A DNA stretch of 7,989 bases from Desulfobacteraceae bacterium (GCA_030638305.1 DAOWEW010000059.1:1-7989), one strand, 5' to 3'; shown: positions 1 through 6,669, numbered from the stretch's first letter. The notes: generated by a model not told the origin, from the letters alone. Program-made: numbers and translations.

Positions 1-1
1 C

Positions 2-296
2 GAAGGCGATGTAGTTTTGGATGTCTGGGAACTTGTTGACTTTGCGGCCGGACAAATTCGTAATTACAGCTATGAAATCTATCAGGTTGGCGAGAAAATC
101 GCATGGTACGACCCATTCGAACATCCACACATCGCCGAATTGGCCAGTACCTATCCTCATGCATAAACACATATCTCCTGATCTCAAGCACAACCGGATC
201 CCGGCGCCTGGTATTAGCTTTAAACAACCTAATCTGCCCACGCTGATTGAGGAAATCGAACGCGAAATTCTTCCATCCTCTTCAAGCATTTCTTGA
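2..296 (+). pseudogene. TumE-type (DUF6516) toxin family protein, 5'-truncated by the window and frameshifted
   Basis: Two reading frames together give one protein. Bases 2-166 read [18 protein letters not shown]... to ASTYPHA then stop TAA. The frame containing 159-296 continues with [17 protein letters not shown] and ends ...[12 protein letters not shown] plus a short tail. Dropping one base near 161 joins them as ...[17 protein letters not shown]..., the usual C-terminal half of the TumE/DUF6516 family (Y-E-[IV]-Y...WYD...H-P...T-[FY]-P-H-H-K-H...IPAPG). From family knowledge, TumE proteins are toxins of small toxin-antitoxin modules, often paired with a helix-turn-helix antitoxin. No such partner gene lies downstream here, and the upstream side is outside the window. 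The stretch has higher G+C (50% in the first 60 bases) than the genes after it, which fits horizontal gain. The break may be real decay or a sequencing error. The family call rests on recalled motif pattern. Confidence 0.72.
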
Positions 297-353
297 AGAC
301 CTGATTGTTAATAGAAAATCAGTTTCAATTTCAAAATCAGACACTAAACTCTA

Positions 354-1736
354 TCAGTTATATTTATTTCTTCGGTAGCGGAAAGTGTGATAGTTTATGT
401 TCAGGAGTTTTGCTGCTTTGTTTTCGTTGCCTCCGGCCATTTCTATAGCTTTTTCGATATAGAATTTTTCTAAAGATTTTTGAACAGATGGAAGATCAAT
501 ACCGGCAGGCGTAATGGGAGGACAGCATGGCATATTGCTGGCCTCCCCGGTAATTTTTCTACTATTAAACTCCTCTATTCCAATGTCCTGGATTGTCAGC
601 TTTGGTCCCTTTCCAATAAGCACTCCTCTTTCAACAAGATTTTTCAGCTCACGCACGTTGCCTGTCCATTTGTATTCCTGTAAGGCTGTTTCAGCCTTTG
701 AATCAATACCGGTAAATATTTTGTCGAATTTTTTGCTGAATTCGTATAAGAAATGCTTTGCAAGAGGGATGATATCTTTGCGGCGCTCCTTTAGTGAAGG
801 AATCTGCACTTTGATAACTCCCAGTCTAAAATAGAGGTCTTTTCTAAACAAACCATTGTCCATCAGTTTGTTTAAGTCTTTGTTCGTGGCAGAAATCACT
901 CTTGTTTTAATTGTAAGCTTTTTTGTACTGCCTATTCTGTAAAATTCTCCGGATTCAAGAAAACGGAGAAGCTTTGCCTGGGCGTCTAAGCTCAGGTCGC
1001 CCACCTCGTCGAGGAACAGTGTGCCGTGTTTTGCTTCTTCAATTAATCCATTTTTACCGGATATGTTAGCTCCGCTAAAAGCGCCTTTTTCATAACCAAA
1101 CAGCTCACTTTCAATAAGTTCTTTTGGAATGGCTGCACAATTTACTGTAATCAAGGGGCCGTTGAAGTTAGGGCTTCTAACATGTATGGCATTTGCAATG
1201 AATTCTTTGCCTGTACCGGTTTCTCCAAGAATAAGGATAGGAGTGTCCGGGCTTTTTGCTACAGTTTCTATGAATTCCACAACATCTTGAATAGCGTTAC
1301 TTTCTACTATGAAACAGGGAAGATTTTCCTTAAAATATTTATTCTGAAGAACTTTAACTTCTTTTCTAAGCCTTATAGTTTCAAGCGCATTGCTGATAAT
1401 TATCTCTAATTTATCCATGTGAATGGGTTTTACTACATAATCATAGGCTCCAAGTTTCATGGCAGAAATTACAGTTTTGATATCTTCATAGGCAGTTATC
1501 ATTATGACCAAAATTTTGGGGCAAAGCTTTTTGATTTCGCATAACGCTTGAATGCCATTAATACCCGGTAGTTTGATATCAAGAAGAATAAGATCCGGCG
1601 GGCTGCTTTTTAGGGCTTTGATTGCAGTTTCGGCTGTGGAAAAGGCATTTACCTCGTAGTCGGATTCAAAGGCCATGGTTATCCCTTCCCTTATGACCCG
1701 TTCATCATCGACTATGTACATGGAGTATGAAATCAT
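354..1736 (-). CDS. Sigma54-dependent response regulator, NtrC family (REC-AAA+-Fis HTH)
   Basis: 460 residues, full length for the family. Residues 1-120 are a receiver domain with acidic pocket D10/D11, phospho-acceptor D53 in LLDIKLPG, T81 and K103-P104. Residues about 142-370 are the AAA+ sigma54-interacting domain: Walker A GETGTGKE at 171-178, the sigma54-contact loop GAFSGA at 218-223 (usual form GAFTGA), Walker B GTLFLDE at 238-244, FRKDLYFRL at 297-305 with the arginine finger region, and sensor II WTGNVREL at 357-364. Residues about 415-457 form a Fis-type helix-turn-helix (NENKAAKLLNINYHTFRYR). It should activate sigma54 promoters when phosphorylated by the kinase encoded just upstream. 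Its ATG shares ATGA with the kinase stop, so the two are translationally coupled, which supports this start over the internal Met6. I found no -24/-12 promoter in the window, so targets are unknown. Confidence 0.96.
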   Translation of the reverse strand: MISYSMYIVDDERVIREGITMAFESDYEVNAFSTAETAIKALKSSPPDLILLDIKLPGINGIQALCEIKKLCPKILVIMITAYEDIKTVISAMKLGAYDYVVKPIHMDKLEIIISNALETIRLRKEVKVLQNKYFKENLPCFIVESNAIQDVVEFIETVAKSPDTPILILGETGTGKEFIANAIHVRSPNFNGPLITVNCAAIPKELIESELFGYEKGAFSGANISGKNGLIEEAKHGTLFLDEVGDLSLDAQAKLLRFLESGEFYRIGSTKKLTIKTRVISATNKDLNKLMDNGLFRKDLYFRLGVIKVQIPSLKERRKDIIPLAKHFLYEFSKKFDKIFTGIDSKAETALQEYKWTGNVRELKNLVERGVLIGKGPKLTIQDIGIEEFNSRKITGEASNMPCCPPITPAGIDLPSVQKSLEKFYIEKAIEMAGGNENKAAKLLNINYHTFRYRRNKYN

Positions 1737-1975
1737 CGCTGCTTTTTTTTTAGTTCCAGCGGGAGTTCAATCTTAAATTCAGCTCCGCCCAGGTTACTGT
1801 CAAATACACCGAAAACTCCGCCGTGGTCTGTAATTATTCTGTGGCAGATGCTTAGCCCGATTCCGGAGCTGTCGTTTTTAGTAGTAAAAAACGGATCAAA
1901 TATTCTGTCTTTAATGCCGGAAGGCACACCCGTTCCTGAGTCTGCAACAGTTATAAAAATACGATTATTTTCCAT
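1733..1975 (-). CDS. C-terminal ATPase fragment of the split sensor histidine kinase
   Basis: 80 residues holding only the last part of a HATPase_c domain: the G1 box DSGTGVP, the F box IFDPFFTTK, the G2 box SSGIGLS and a final beta-strand region GGAEFKIELPLEL. It is the direct continuation, in another frame, of the 416-residue kinase piece at 1990-3240. Reading this frame upstream of its first ATG gives IVIKTY, which joins smoothly to ...KDMNENK if one A is restored to the AAA before TAG. The ATG at 1975 has no clear ribosome binding site, so independent translation is doubtful. Alone it lacks the histidine and the N box and cannot act as a kinase. Its stop overlaps the start of the response regulator. 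It is best read as the tail of a 502-residue kinase, broken either in the organism or in the assembly. Confidence 0.85.
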   Translation of the reverse strand: MENNRIFITVADSGTGVPSGIKDRIFDPFFTTKNDSSGIGLSICHRIITDHGGVFGVFDSNLGGAEFKIELPLELKKKQR

Positions 1976-1989
1976 GTATGTTTTTATTA

Positions 1990-3240
1990 CTATTTGTTTT
2001 CATTCATATCTTTCATTGCTTCAGCAGCATTGGTCATCAGGTTTAAAATTATCTGTTCGATAAAATGTCGGTCGATATAACAGGGCGGCAGGTTTTCAGA
2101 TAAAGCTTTTTCGATTTTAATATTGCTTTTTTGTAATGTGACAGAGGAAAGATTTACCGCCTCTTCAACTGGCCGATTGATTTGTGACAGAATTAGCGCT
2201 GGCTCGCTGGGTTTGGAAAAGTCCATGACTTTTTTAATGACGGATTCAATTTTATTTGAGGCTGATTTCAACTGTCCTATTATTGTTTTAACTTTTTCCG
2301 GTCCATCTGTTTTGGCATAGATCTTTTCCAGCGTGTTTAAATAAATATTGATGCCTGAAAGCGGGTTTCTTATTTCATGGGCAAAGCCGGCAGTAACACG
2401 CCCCAGAGAAGTCATTTTATCCTGGATTTTTAACAGACGTTCCAATTCCCTGGATTGAGTAACGTCCATCATGTTGAACAATATTGCTTTTCCCCCCGAA
2501 TATTTTATTCGACTAATTCGGCAGTAAACCCATTTTCTGTCCAGTTTGTTATCTATTTCTCCAAGGGGATAAAATCTGAAGCTGATATTAAGAAACTTTG
2601 CTTCTCCGGCAACTATCTTCTGATATTTTTCCTTAACCATCTCAACATCATCAGGATGGATGCATTTGAAATCCATAAGCTTGAAAGAACATGAAAGGCA
2701 GCTAAAATGCTTTTTCTGTTCAGGATTATTATAAACAATTTTCGAGTCTTGTAGAATAAAAATGCCGGTCAGTGCATTTTCAACCAGTTCACGAAATCTT
2801 TTTTCGCTTTCACGTAATGCCTGCTCGGTTTTTTTGCGCTCTATAATTTTTCCGAGCCGTTCTGTAATAACATTGACAAGCTCTTTTTCTTCATTAAGAA
2901 AAGAGTCCCTGTTTTTTTCAGATAGTTGTTCAAGATAACAGACCTCAAAGGTTCCTGCTGGCTTGCCATGCACAATGATGTCACTTGTCTGCTTCCGGCT
3001 ACTATCTTTAAAATTTTTTGTTTTATAAATTCTATCTTCAAAAATTATACGTGCAGAGGTGATTTCCGGATATTGCGAGGCCGGGGGTATTAAATCAATT
3101 GTTCCTTGAAGTATCTCGTCAACTGTAATATTGTTTTTTACAACGAGGCTGGAAAATGCATAGAGGCAAAAAAGTTCCTTTGCTCTCTTTCCATTTGAAT
3201 TCTCTGAATTGCTCTTGTTTATTGTTTTTTTGAATGACAT
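1990..3240 (-). CDS. Sensor histidine kinase, N-terminal and central part (GAF-like, PAS, HisKA, N box); frameshifted before the G boxes
   Basis: 416 residues. About 20-135 is a GAF-like sensor module (LVVKNNITVDEILQ, SDIIVHGKPAG). A coiled linker follows (ERKKTEQALRESEKRFREL), then a PAS domain at about 148-262 with C181/C184/C193 in CLSC...C. Residues about 272-345 are HisKA with the phospho-accepting H288 in GFAHEIRNPLSG. The ATPase domain begins at about 355 with the N box NLMTNAAEA at 400-408. There is no signal peptide or membrane span, so it is a cytoplasmic kinase. It stops at TAG, followed at once by TAA TAA in the same frame, while the missing G1, F and G2 boxes continue in another frame at 1975-1733. 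Restoring one A gives a 502-residue protein of normal design. It is the likely partner of the adjacent NtrC-type regulator. The PAS cysteines could bind a ligand or metal, but this is speculative. Confidence 0.93.
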   Translation of the reverse strand: MSFKKTINKSNSENSNGKRAKELFCLYAFSSLVVKNNITVDEILQGTIDLIPPASQYPEITSARIIFEDRIYKTKNFKDSSRKQTSDIIVHGKPAGTFEVCYLEQLSEKNRDSFLNEEKELVNVITERLGKIIERKKTEQALRESEKRFRELVENALTGIFILQDSKIVYNNPEQKKHFSCLSCSFKLMDFKCIHPDDVEMVKEKYQKIVAGEAKFLNISFRFYPLGEIDNKLDRKWVYCRISRIKYSGGKAILFNMMDVTQSRELERLLKIQDKMTSLGRVTAGFAHEIRNPLSGINIYLNTLEKIYAKTDGPEKVKTIIGQLKSASNKIESVIKKVMDFSKPSEPALILSQINRPVEEAVNLSSVTLQKSNIKIEKALSENLPPCYIDRHFIEQIILNLMTNAAEAMKDMNENK

Positions 3241-3282
3241 TTTATTCGGCCTGCGCCAATCCCTTGCGCATCAAGAACTTGT

Positions 3283-3311
3283 CTTAAATTTTCGAAACAT
3301 TAAGATATAAT
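3283..3311 (+). promoter_or_regulatory. Candidate promoter for the hypothetical-DUF1848-dus unit
   Basis: A perfect -10 box TATAAT lies at 3306-3311, 86 bases before the first gene of the unit. The -35 is weak: CTTAAA at 3283-3288 with a 17-base spacer, three of six matches. TTGTCT at 3279-3284 is a better hexamer but would need a 21-base spacer. The tandem heptamer GTGAACC GTGAACC (3363-3376) lies between this site and the gene and could be an operator, without further evidence. Confidence 0.35.
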
Positions 3312-3330
3312 GAAAACATTAAAACTTCAA
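3302..3330 (-). promoter_or_regulatory. Candidate sigma70-type promoter for the kinase/regulator pair
   Basis: On the minus strand TTGAAG (3330-3325) and TATCTT (3307-3302) are separated by 17 bases, matching the -35 and -10 consensus at four of six positions each. The start point would fall about 50-60 bases before the kinase ATG. The -10 overlaps that of the opposing candidate promoter. Sequence match only. Confidence 0.3.
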
Positions 3331-3396
3331 TACCATTTTTTGAACTGTGATGCGTAGTTATAGTGAACCGTGAACCCTGACAAAGGATATTTATAA

Positions 3397-3729
3397 ATGG
3401 CGAAAGAAAATGATGTAGTTTTGGTATATTTTGAAGATGTTCCGCTTATTTTTGCCAGAATAGAACAAATTCTGCCGGATAGTAAAGTCGACTGGTATCA
3501 TGTAAAGCTGTTGATTCTTCAAACGCCGCTTCGCTCCGTTACCTGGATATTAAGGGATACATATATTGATGGTGGAGAGTTTACAATGAGCGGCAAAAAA
3601 GTGCGAATGGAATTAGTGATTTGTCCGGAAGAATCAGTACAAGATACATTCCAAAAAAAGAAAGAAAAAACACCTAACGAGTCGGGAGGAGCTGAAATAA
3701 TATCTCTGGCGGATCTTAGAAAAAAGTAA
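3397..3729 (+). CDS. Hypothetical protein, 110 residues, first gene of the DUF1848-dus unit
   Basis: I do not recognise a named family. The protein has a compact N-terminal part of about 80 residues rich in alternating hydrophobic and charged positions (DVVLVYFEDVPLIFARIEQI, WYHVKLLILQ, VTWILRDTYIDG, KVRMELVIC), which looks like a small beta-barrel or beta-sheet fold. A polar Lys-rich linker (85-96) and a short C-terminal motif EIISLADLRKK follow. It has no signal peptide or membrane span and is probably cytoplasmic. AAAGGA lies about 10 bases before the ATG. Codon use matches its neighbours and the reading is regular, so it is very likely a real gene. It ends 14 bases before the DUF1848 gene, suggesting co-transcription with it and the tRNA-dihydrouridine synthase. 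A link to nucleic acid binding is only a guess. Confidence 0.85.
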   Translation: MAKENDVVLVYFEDVPLIFARIEQILPDSKVDWYHVKLLILQTPLRSVTWILRDTYIDGGEFTMSGKKVRMELVICPEESVQDTFQKKKEKTPNESGGAEIISLADLRKK

Positions 3730-3743
3730 ATGACAGCTTATTG

Positions 3744-4634
3744 ATGAAATCTGAAGTGAAAAAAATAGTAATTTCAGCCTCAAGAAGAACTGATATACCG
3801 GCATTTTACATGAAGTGGTTTATGCGACGAATTGACATGGGCTGGTTTGATGTGGTGAATCCGTATAACAAACATGTGTCAATTGTGCCTGCCGGCCAGG
3901 ATAAGGTGCATACCATTTTATTCTGGTCAAAAAATTTCGGGCCTTTCATAAAAAACGGATTCGGAGAAAAACTTAAAAAAAAAAGATATAATCTTTATTT
4001 TAATTTTACCATAAATTCCAGGGAATCATTACTTGAACCAAATGTGCCTGCTTTAGAGGAACGAATGCGTCAGTTAGAATATCTTTGCAGAAATTTTGGT
4101 GCCGGTTCTATAAGCTGGAGATTTGATCCAATATGCTTTTACAAAACAAAAGATGGAAAGATTCACGACAATCTTCATGATTTCAATTATATTTCAAGCA
4201 ACGTCTCTCAGTATGGCATCAAAAGGTGTGTAACCAGCTTCATGGATGATTATCTCAAGATTCGAAAAAGAACTGCAAAAATTCCGGGCTTTGCTTTCAT
4301 TGATCCTCCCATTGAAACAAAAAGCAAAATTGTTCTGAAAATGAAAGATGAGCTGTCTGATAAAAATATCAGCCTCCAAACCTGCTGCGAGAAAGAATTG
4401 CTGTCAATTCTTCCTGAAAACTCCGGCATTACAAAAAGCTCGTGCGTACCCAATGATCTTTTGATAGAATTATTTGGCGGACATCTTTCTCTTAAAAAAG
4501 ATTCCGGACAGAGAATCAAAAATGGGTGCGGATGCAAGGTGTCCACAGATATTGGCTCCTATAGTCTTCATCCATGCTATCATAACTGCCTTTTTTGTTA
4601 CGCAAATCCAGCTTCAGGCACTATCCATGCATAA
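3744..4634 (+). CDS. DUF1848 protein with C-terminal radical-SAM-like cysteine cluster
   Basis: 296 residues from the ATG at 3744; a TTG three bases upstream is a possible but less likely start. The N-terminus carries the family signature ISASRRTDIPAFY (10-22), followed by WFDVVNPYN (34-42), LFWSKN (59-64) and SWRFDPI (124-130). The C-terminus has CGC (262-264), TDIGSY and CYHNCLFCYAN with C278, C282 and C285 spaced CX3CX2C, the same spacing as the iron-sulfur motif that radical SAM enzymes carry near the N-terminus. Family knowledge: DUF1848 is uncharacterised, and its C-terminal cysteines have been noted as resembling the radical SAM cluster. The likely picture is a cytoplasmic Fe-S protein with a TIM-barrel-like body; its substrate is unknown. 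No strong ribosome binding site is visible. The next gene starts 8 bases before its stop, so it is coupled to a tRNA-modifying enzyme. Confidence 0.92.
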   Translation: MKSEVKKIVISASRRTDIPAFYMKWFMRRIDMGWFDVVNPYNKHVSIVPAGQDKVHTILFWSKNFGPFIKNGFGEKLKKKRYNLYFNFTINSRESLLEPNVPALEERMRQLEYLCRNFGAGSISWRFDPICFYKTKDGKIHDNLHDFNYISSNVSQYGIKRCVTSFMDDYLKIRKRTAKIPGFAFIDPPIETKSKIVLKMKDELSDKNISLQTCCEKELLSILPENSGITKSSCVPNDLLIELFGGHLSLKKDSGQRIKNGCGCKVSTDIGSYSLHPCYHNCLFCYANPASGTIHA

Positions 4635-5604
4635 TCCTTTGAAAATCGGTTCACTATTTCTTGATAATTCAACAATCCTGGCTCCACTTGCCGGTATTAC
4701 CAATTTACCTTTTCGGCTTCTGTCAAAAGAAGCCGGCTGCGGCCTTGTCTGCTCTGAAATGATAAGCGCCAACGGTCTTGTGCACGGATCAAAAAAAACT
4801 TTAAAAATGCTTGACACTATACCTGAAGAAAAGCCTTTATCCGTTCAGATATTTGGAGCTGATCCTTCAATAATGGCTGAAGCGGCTAAAATGGTTGAAT
4901 CTTCAGGGGCATCTTTACTGGATATTAATTTTGGCTGTTCGGTTAAAAAGATAATTAAAACAGGTGCCGGTGTTGTTCTGATGAAAGAACCCGAAAGGGC
5001 GGAATTATTGTTAAAAGCGGTGCGAAAGTCAGTAACTATACCTGTTACCATAAAAATAAGGACTGGATGGGATAAATCAGGAGATGATGCTTTCAGGATT
5101 GCAGAAATTGCTGAAGCGTGCGGTGTGGATGCAATTGCCGTGCATCCTCGAACTGCTTCCCAGGGATTCAGAGGTAAAGCAGACTGGTCAATCATAACAT
5201 CAGTAAAAAAAATCGTTTCTATTCCTGTAATTGGAAACGGAGATATTATTACTCCGGAGGATGCTGTTAAAATGCAAAATGAAACAGGATGTGATGGTAT
5301 TATGATTGGAAGGGCTGCTATAGGAAATCCATGGATTTTTGCTCAGGTATTAGCACGTTTCAGAGGGAATGAATCGTTTTGTGTAGATTTTGCACATCGC
5401 TTTGAAGTTATGTCAAGATATATTCATGAGTCAGTAAAATATTTTGGAGAAAAGCAAGCATGCCTTATGATGCGCAGCCGGCTTGGATGGTTTGTCAAAG
5501 GATTGAAATGCAGCAGTAAATTCCGTGAATCAATAAAGCAAATTTCATCAGAAGACGAAGCCATAGACCTTTTAAAATCATATATAAAATTTTTAAGCGC
5601 GTAA
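4627..5604 (+). CDS. dusB: tRNA-dihydrouridine synthase, DusB type
   Basis: 325 residues from the ATG at 4627, normal for the family. It is an FMN-dependent TIM-barrel enzyme that reduces specific uridines in the tRNA D-loop using NADPH. Visible motifs: LAPLAGITNLPFRLL (18-32), CSEMISANGL (42-51), SVQIFGADP (72-80), the active-site region DINFGCSVKK (99-108) with catalytic C104, KTGAGVVLMK (111-120), IKIRTGW (142-148), VHPRTASQGFRGKADW (172-187), IGNGDI (202-207) and GIMIGRAAIGNPW (224-236), which hold the FMN phosphate, plus a C-terminal helical domain. The usual GCP at the active site is GCS here. The start overlaps the DUF1848 stop by 8 bases; a longer reading back to 4474 would lie inside that gene and adds unrelated residues. 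DusB is preferred over DusA/DusC by overall motif style. The exact uridine target cannot be read from sequence. Confidence 0.95.
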   Translation: MHNPLKIGSLFLDNSTILAPLAGITNLPFRLLSKEAGCGLVCSEMISANGLVHGSKKTLKMLDTIPEEKPLSVQIFGADPSIMAEAAKMVESSGASLLDINFGCSVKKIIKTGAGVVLMKEPERAELLLKAVRKSVTIPVTIKIRTGWDKSGDDAFRIAEIAEACGVDAIAVHPRTASQGFRGKADWSIITSVKKIVSIPVIGNGDIITPEDAVKMQNETGCDGIMIGRAAIGNPWIFAQVLARFRGNESFCVDFAHRFEVMSRYIHESVKYFGEKQACLMMRSRLGWFVKGLKCSSKFRESIKQISSEDEAIDLLKSYIKFLSA

Positions 5605-5655
5605 AAGGAATGAGGCCAAAACAGCCTGGGAGAAAGGAGCTATTCCTTTATTTTT
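5604..5655 (+). terminator. Candidate terminator between convergent dusB and the lipoprotein gene
   Basis: AAAGGAAT (5604-5611) pairs perfectly with ATTCCTTT (5642-5649), and inside it AGGC (5613-5616) pairs with GCCT (5624-5627). On the plus strand the outer stem runs into TTTATTTTTA. This suits termination after dusB, and the structure overlaps the last codons of the opposing gene. The interior is loosely paired, so the call is tentative. Confidence 0.35.
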
Positions 5656-6587
5656 ACTACACTTCCGATTTGTATGCTTTTGCCTGAAACATGGGTTGCC
5701 TCGGCTCTATCAGGATAAAGTGCGGTTATCATAATTTCTCCAATTTTAGGCCCTGGAATAAAAAATTTACGGCCATCTTTTCCATCAAATATGTTTCCGC
5801 TATCATATACTTCAAGTTTGTCTCCAGGAATAAGACCGGATCTTTTTCCTGAGGATATTATTATCCTGTCTTTACAGCTTGAAATTACACATCCTTTCCA
5901 TGGCTGCAGATTGACTGCATCGCAGATCTTTTCACCTATGGGAATAGACGCATTTAACAGAGCATCGGTTAAAGCAGGTATTTCATTTGCATTTCCGGCT
6001 TTGAAATTATCAAGATCTGCTTCCTCGACTTTGATTTCATAATCAAAGCAGTCATCGAAAATTTTTGCTCCGGTTTCAGTATCATAGGCTTCTACAATAA
6101 TTTGAAATCGAATGAAGTTATAAGTATTTTTAAACCACAGAATTCCCTTATTTTTTTTATTCCCGCTTATATCTATAAGGCTTCCTGTAACAATTGCATT
6201 CAGGCCCAGTTCTCTGCCTGTTTTTGCAAGAACAAGGTTATCAATTCGTTCCGAAGCAAATTGAGGAGGCTCAGCTACTTGATAAGGATATCCCATATCT
6301 TCCGGTTTTATAATAATAATGTCCGGATATCTTTCCTTTATACTTTCGGCAAGCTTGATATGAAAAACTTCTTCAAAGTTATTAATAGTCAGAGCTGTGC
6401 GGTTTTTAAAGAAAATTATTCCAACTTTTTTCTTTAAATCGCTTGCAGGGGTTTTTATATCGCAAACTATTTTTTTGATAGCCGGCGAAAATGAGCATCC
6501 TGCAATCAGCGCTGTGAAAGGAAATAAAAAGCAGACGGCAATAACGACAAGTATTTGATTAAAAGTCTTTGAATAATAAAATCTCAT
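5640..6587 (-). CDS. Predicted outer-membrane lipoprotein with TolB/CsgG-like N-terminal half and FlgT-C-like C-terminus
   Basis: 315 residues. Residues 1-30 are a lipoprotein signal peptide: basic R2/K7, hydrophobic 11-29, and lipobox IAGC ending at C31. Ser at +2 suggests outer-membrane sorting by the enterobacterial rule. Residues about 55-190 (VGIIFFKNRT, AKTGRELGLNAIVTGSLIDI, IIVEAYDTETGAKIFDD) resemble the alpha/beta fold of TolB-N, CsgG or LpoB-like proteins, which help build envelope complexes. Residues about 232-315 (CVISSCKDRIIISSGKRSG, PGDKLEVY, KIGEIMITAL, IQIGSVVKIKE) are a small beta-barrel like the FlgT C-terminal domain. I infer a periplasm-facing assembly or scaffold role, possibly for a secretion or surface appendage system; no partner genes are nearby. 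A strong ribosome binding site AAGGA sits 5 bases before the ATG. It is downstream of queF on the same strand, separated by a hairpin element. Confidence 0.83.
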   Translation of the reverse strand: MRFYYSKTFNQILVVIAVCFLFPFTALIAGCSFSPAIKKIVCDIKTPASDLKKKVGIIFFKNRTALTINNFEEVFHIKLAESIKERYPDIIIIKPEDMGYPYQVAEPPQFASERIDNLVLAKTGRELGLNAIVTGSLIDISGNKKNKGILWFKNTYNFIRFQIIVEAYDTETGAKIFDDCFDYEIKVEEADLDNFKAGNANEIPALTDALLNASIPIGEKICDAVNLQPWKGCVISSCKDRIIISSGKRSGLIPGDKLEVYDSGNIFDGKDGRKFFIPGPKIGEIMITALYPDRAEATHVSGKSIQIGSVVKIKE

Positions 6588-6591
6588 TTTT

Positions 6592-6603
6592 TTCCTTACC
6601 TTA
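6592..6603 (-). promoter_or_regulatory. Ribosome binding site of the lipoprotein gene, also one copy of a 12-base direct repeat
   Basis: On the minus strand this reads TAAGGTAAGGAA; its AAGGA is 5 bases before the lipoprotein ATG and fixes that start. The identical 12 bases occur at 6668-6679, where their first three bases are the queF stop codon. The two copies bracket a 64-base hairpin. Confidence 0.7.
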
Positions 6604-6649
6604 GAAACGTGGACGAATTAACTTCCACAAGTAGGCACATAGATTTGGG
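6601..6649 (+). repeat. Inverted repeat, left copy of a pair flanking queF
   Basis: These 49 bases match the reverse complement of 7138-7186 at 43 positions. The core ACTTCCACAAGTAGGC is identical for 16 of 16 bases. The pair encloses the whole queF gene and its upstream region, about 586 bases end to end. Confidence 0.8.
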
Positions 6650-6669
6650 GAAGTTATTTCGTCCACGTT
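6606..6669. repeat. Palindromic hairpin element between queF and the lipoprotein gene
   Basis: Left arm 6606-6626 and right arm 6649-6669 are 21-base inverted repeats with 20 matches (AACGTGGACGAA / TTCGTCCACGTT at the outer ends), with a 22-base loop. It is far longer than needed for an intrinsic terminator and has no clean T-run, so a REP- or MITE-like element is the better reading. In RNA it could weaken expression of the lipoprotein gene relative to queF or protect the queF 3' end. Confidence 0.8.

Noticed and set aside
21..158. N-terminal part of a 91-codon plus-strand frame
   Set aside because: It is out of frame with the TumE-like coding there; only the portion from about 159 onward belongs to the family.
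301..322. CTGATT/AATCAG hairpin as a terminator
   Set aside because: Only a 6-base, AT-rich stem with a 10-base loop and no good T-run on either strand.
1990..2001. Programmed -1 frameshift joining the two kinase pieces
   Set aside because: The site GAA AAC AAA TAG is not a slippery heptamer and re-pairing after a one-base slip would be poor; a lost base is simpler.
3241..3396. Sigma54 (-24/-12) promoter for an NtrC-regulated unit
   Set aside because: No GG and GC pair at the required 10-base spacing in the TGGCAC/TTGC context on either strand; the other intergenic regions also lacked one.
3741..3743. TTG as start of the DUF1848 gene
   Set aside because: The adjacent ATG at 3744 is a better start; neither has a strong ribosome binding site, and the difference is one residue.
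4474..4626. Longer dusB reading frame starting inside the DUF1848 gene
   Set aside because: The added 51 residues are an out-of-frame reading of DUF1848 and do not resemble Dus proteins; the ATG at 4627 gives the normal length and N-terminus.
4194..5195. Several minus-strand open frames opposite DUF1848 and dusB
   Set aside because: They are shadows of well-supported plus-strand genes and show no recognisable motifs or ribosome binding sites.
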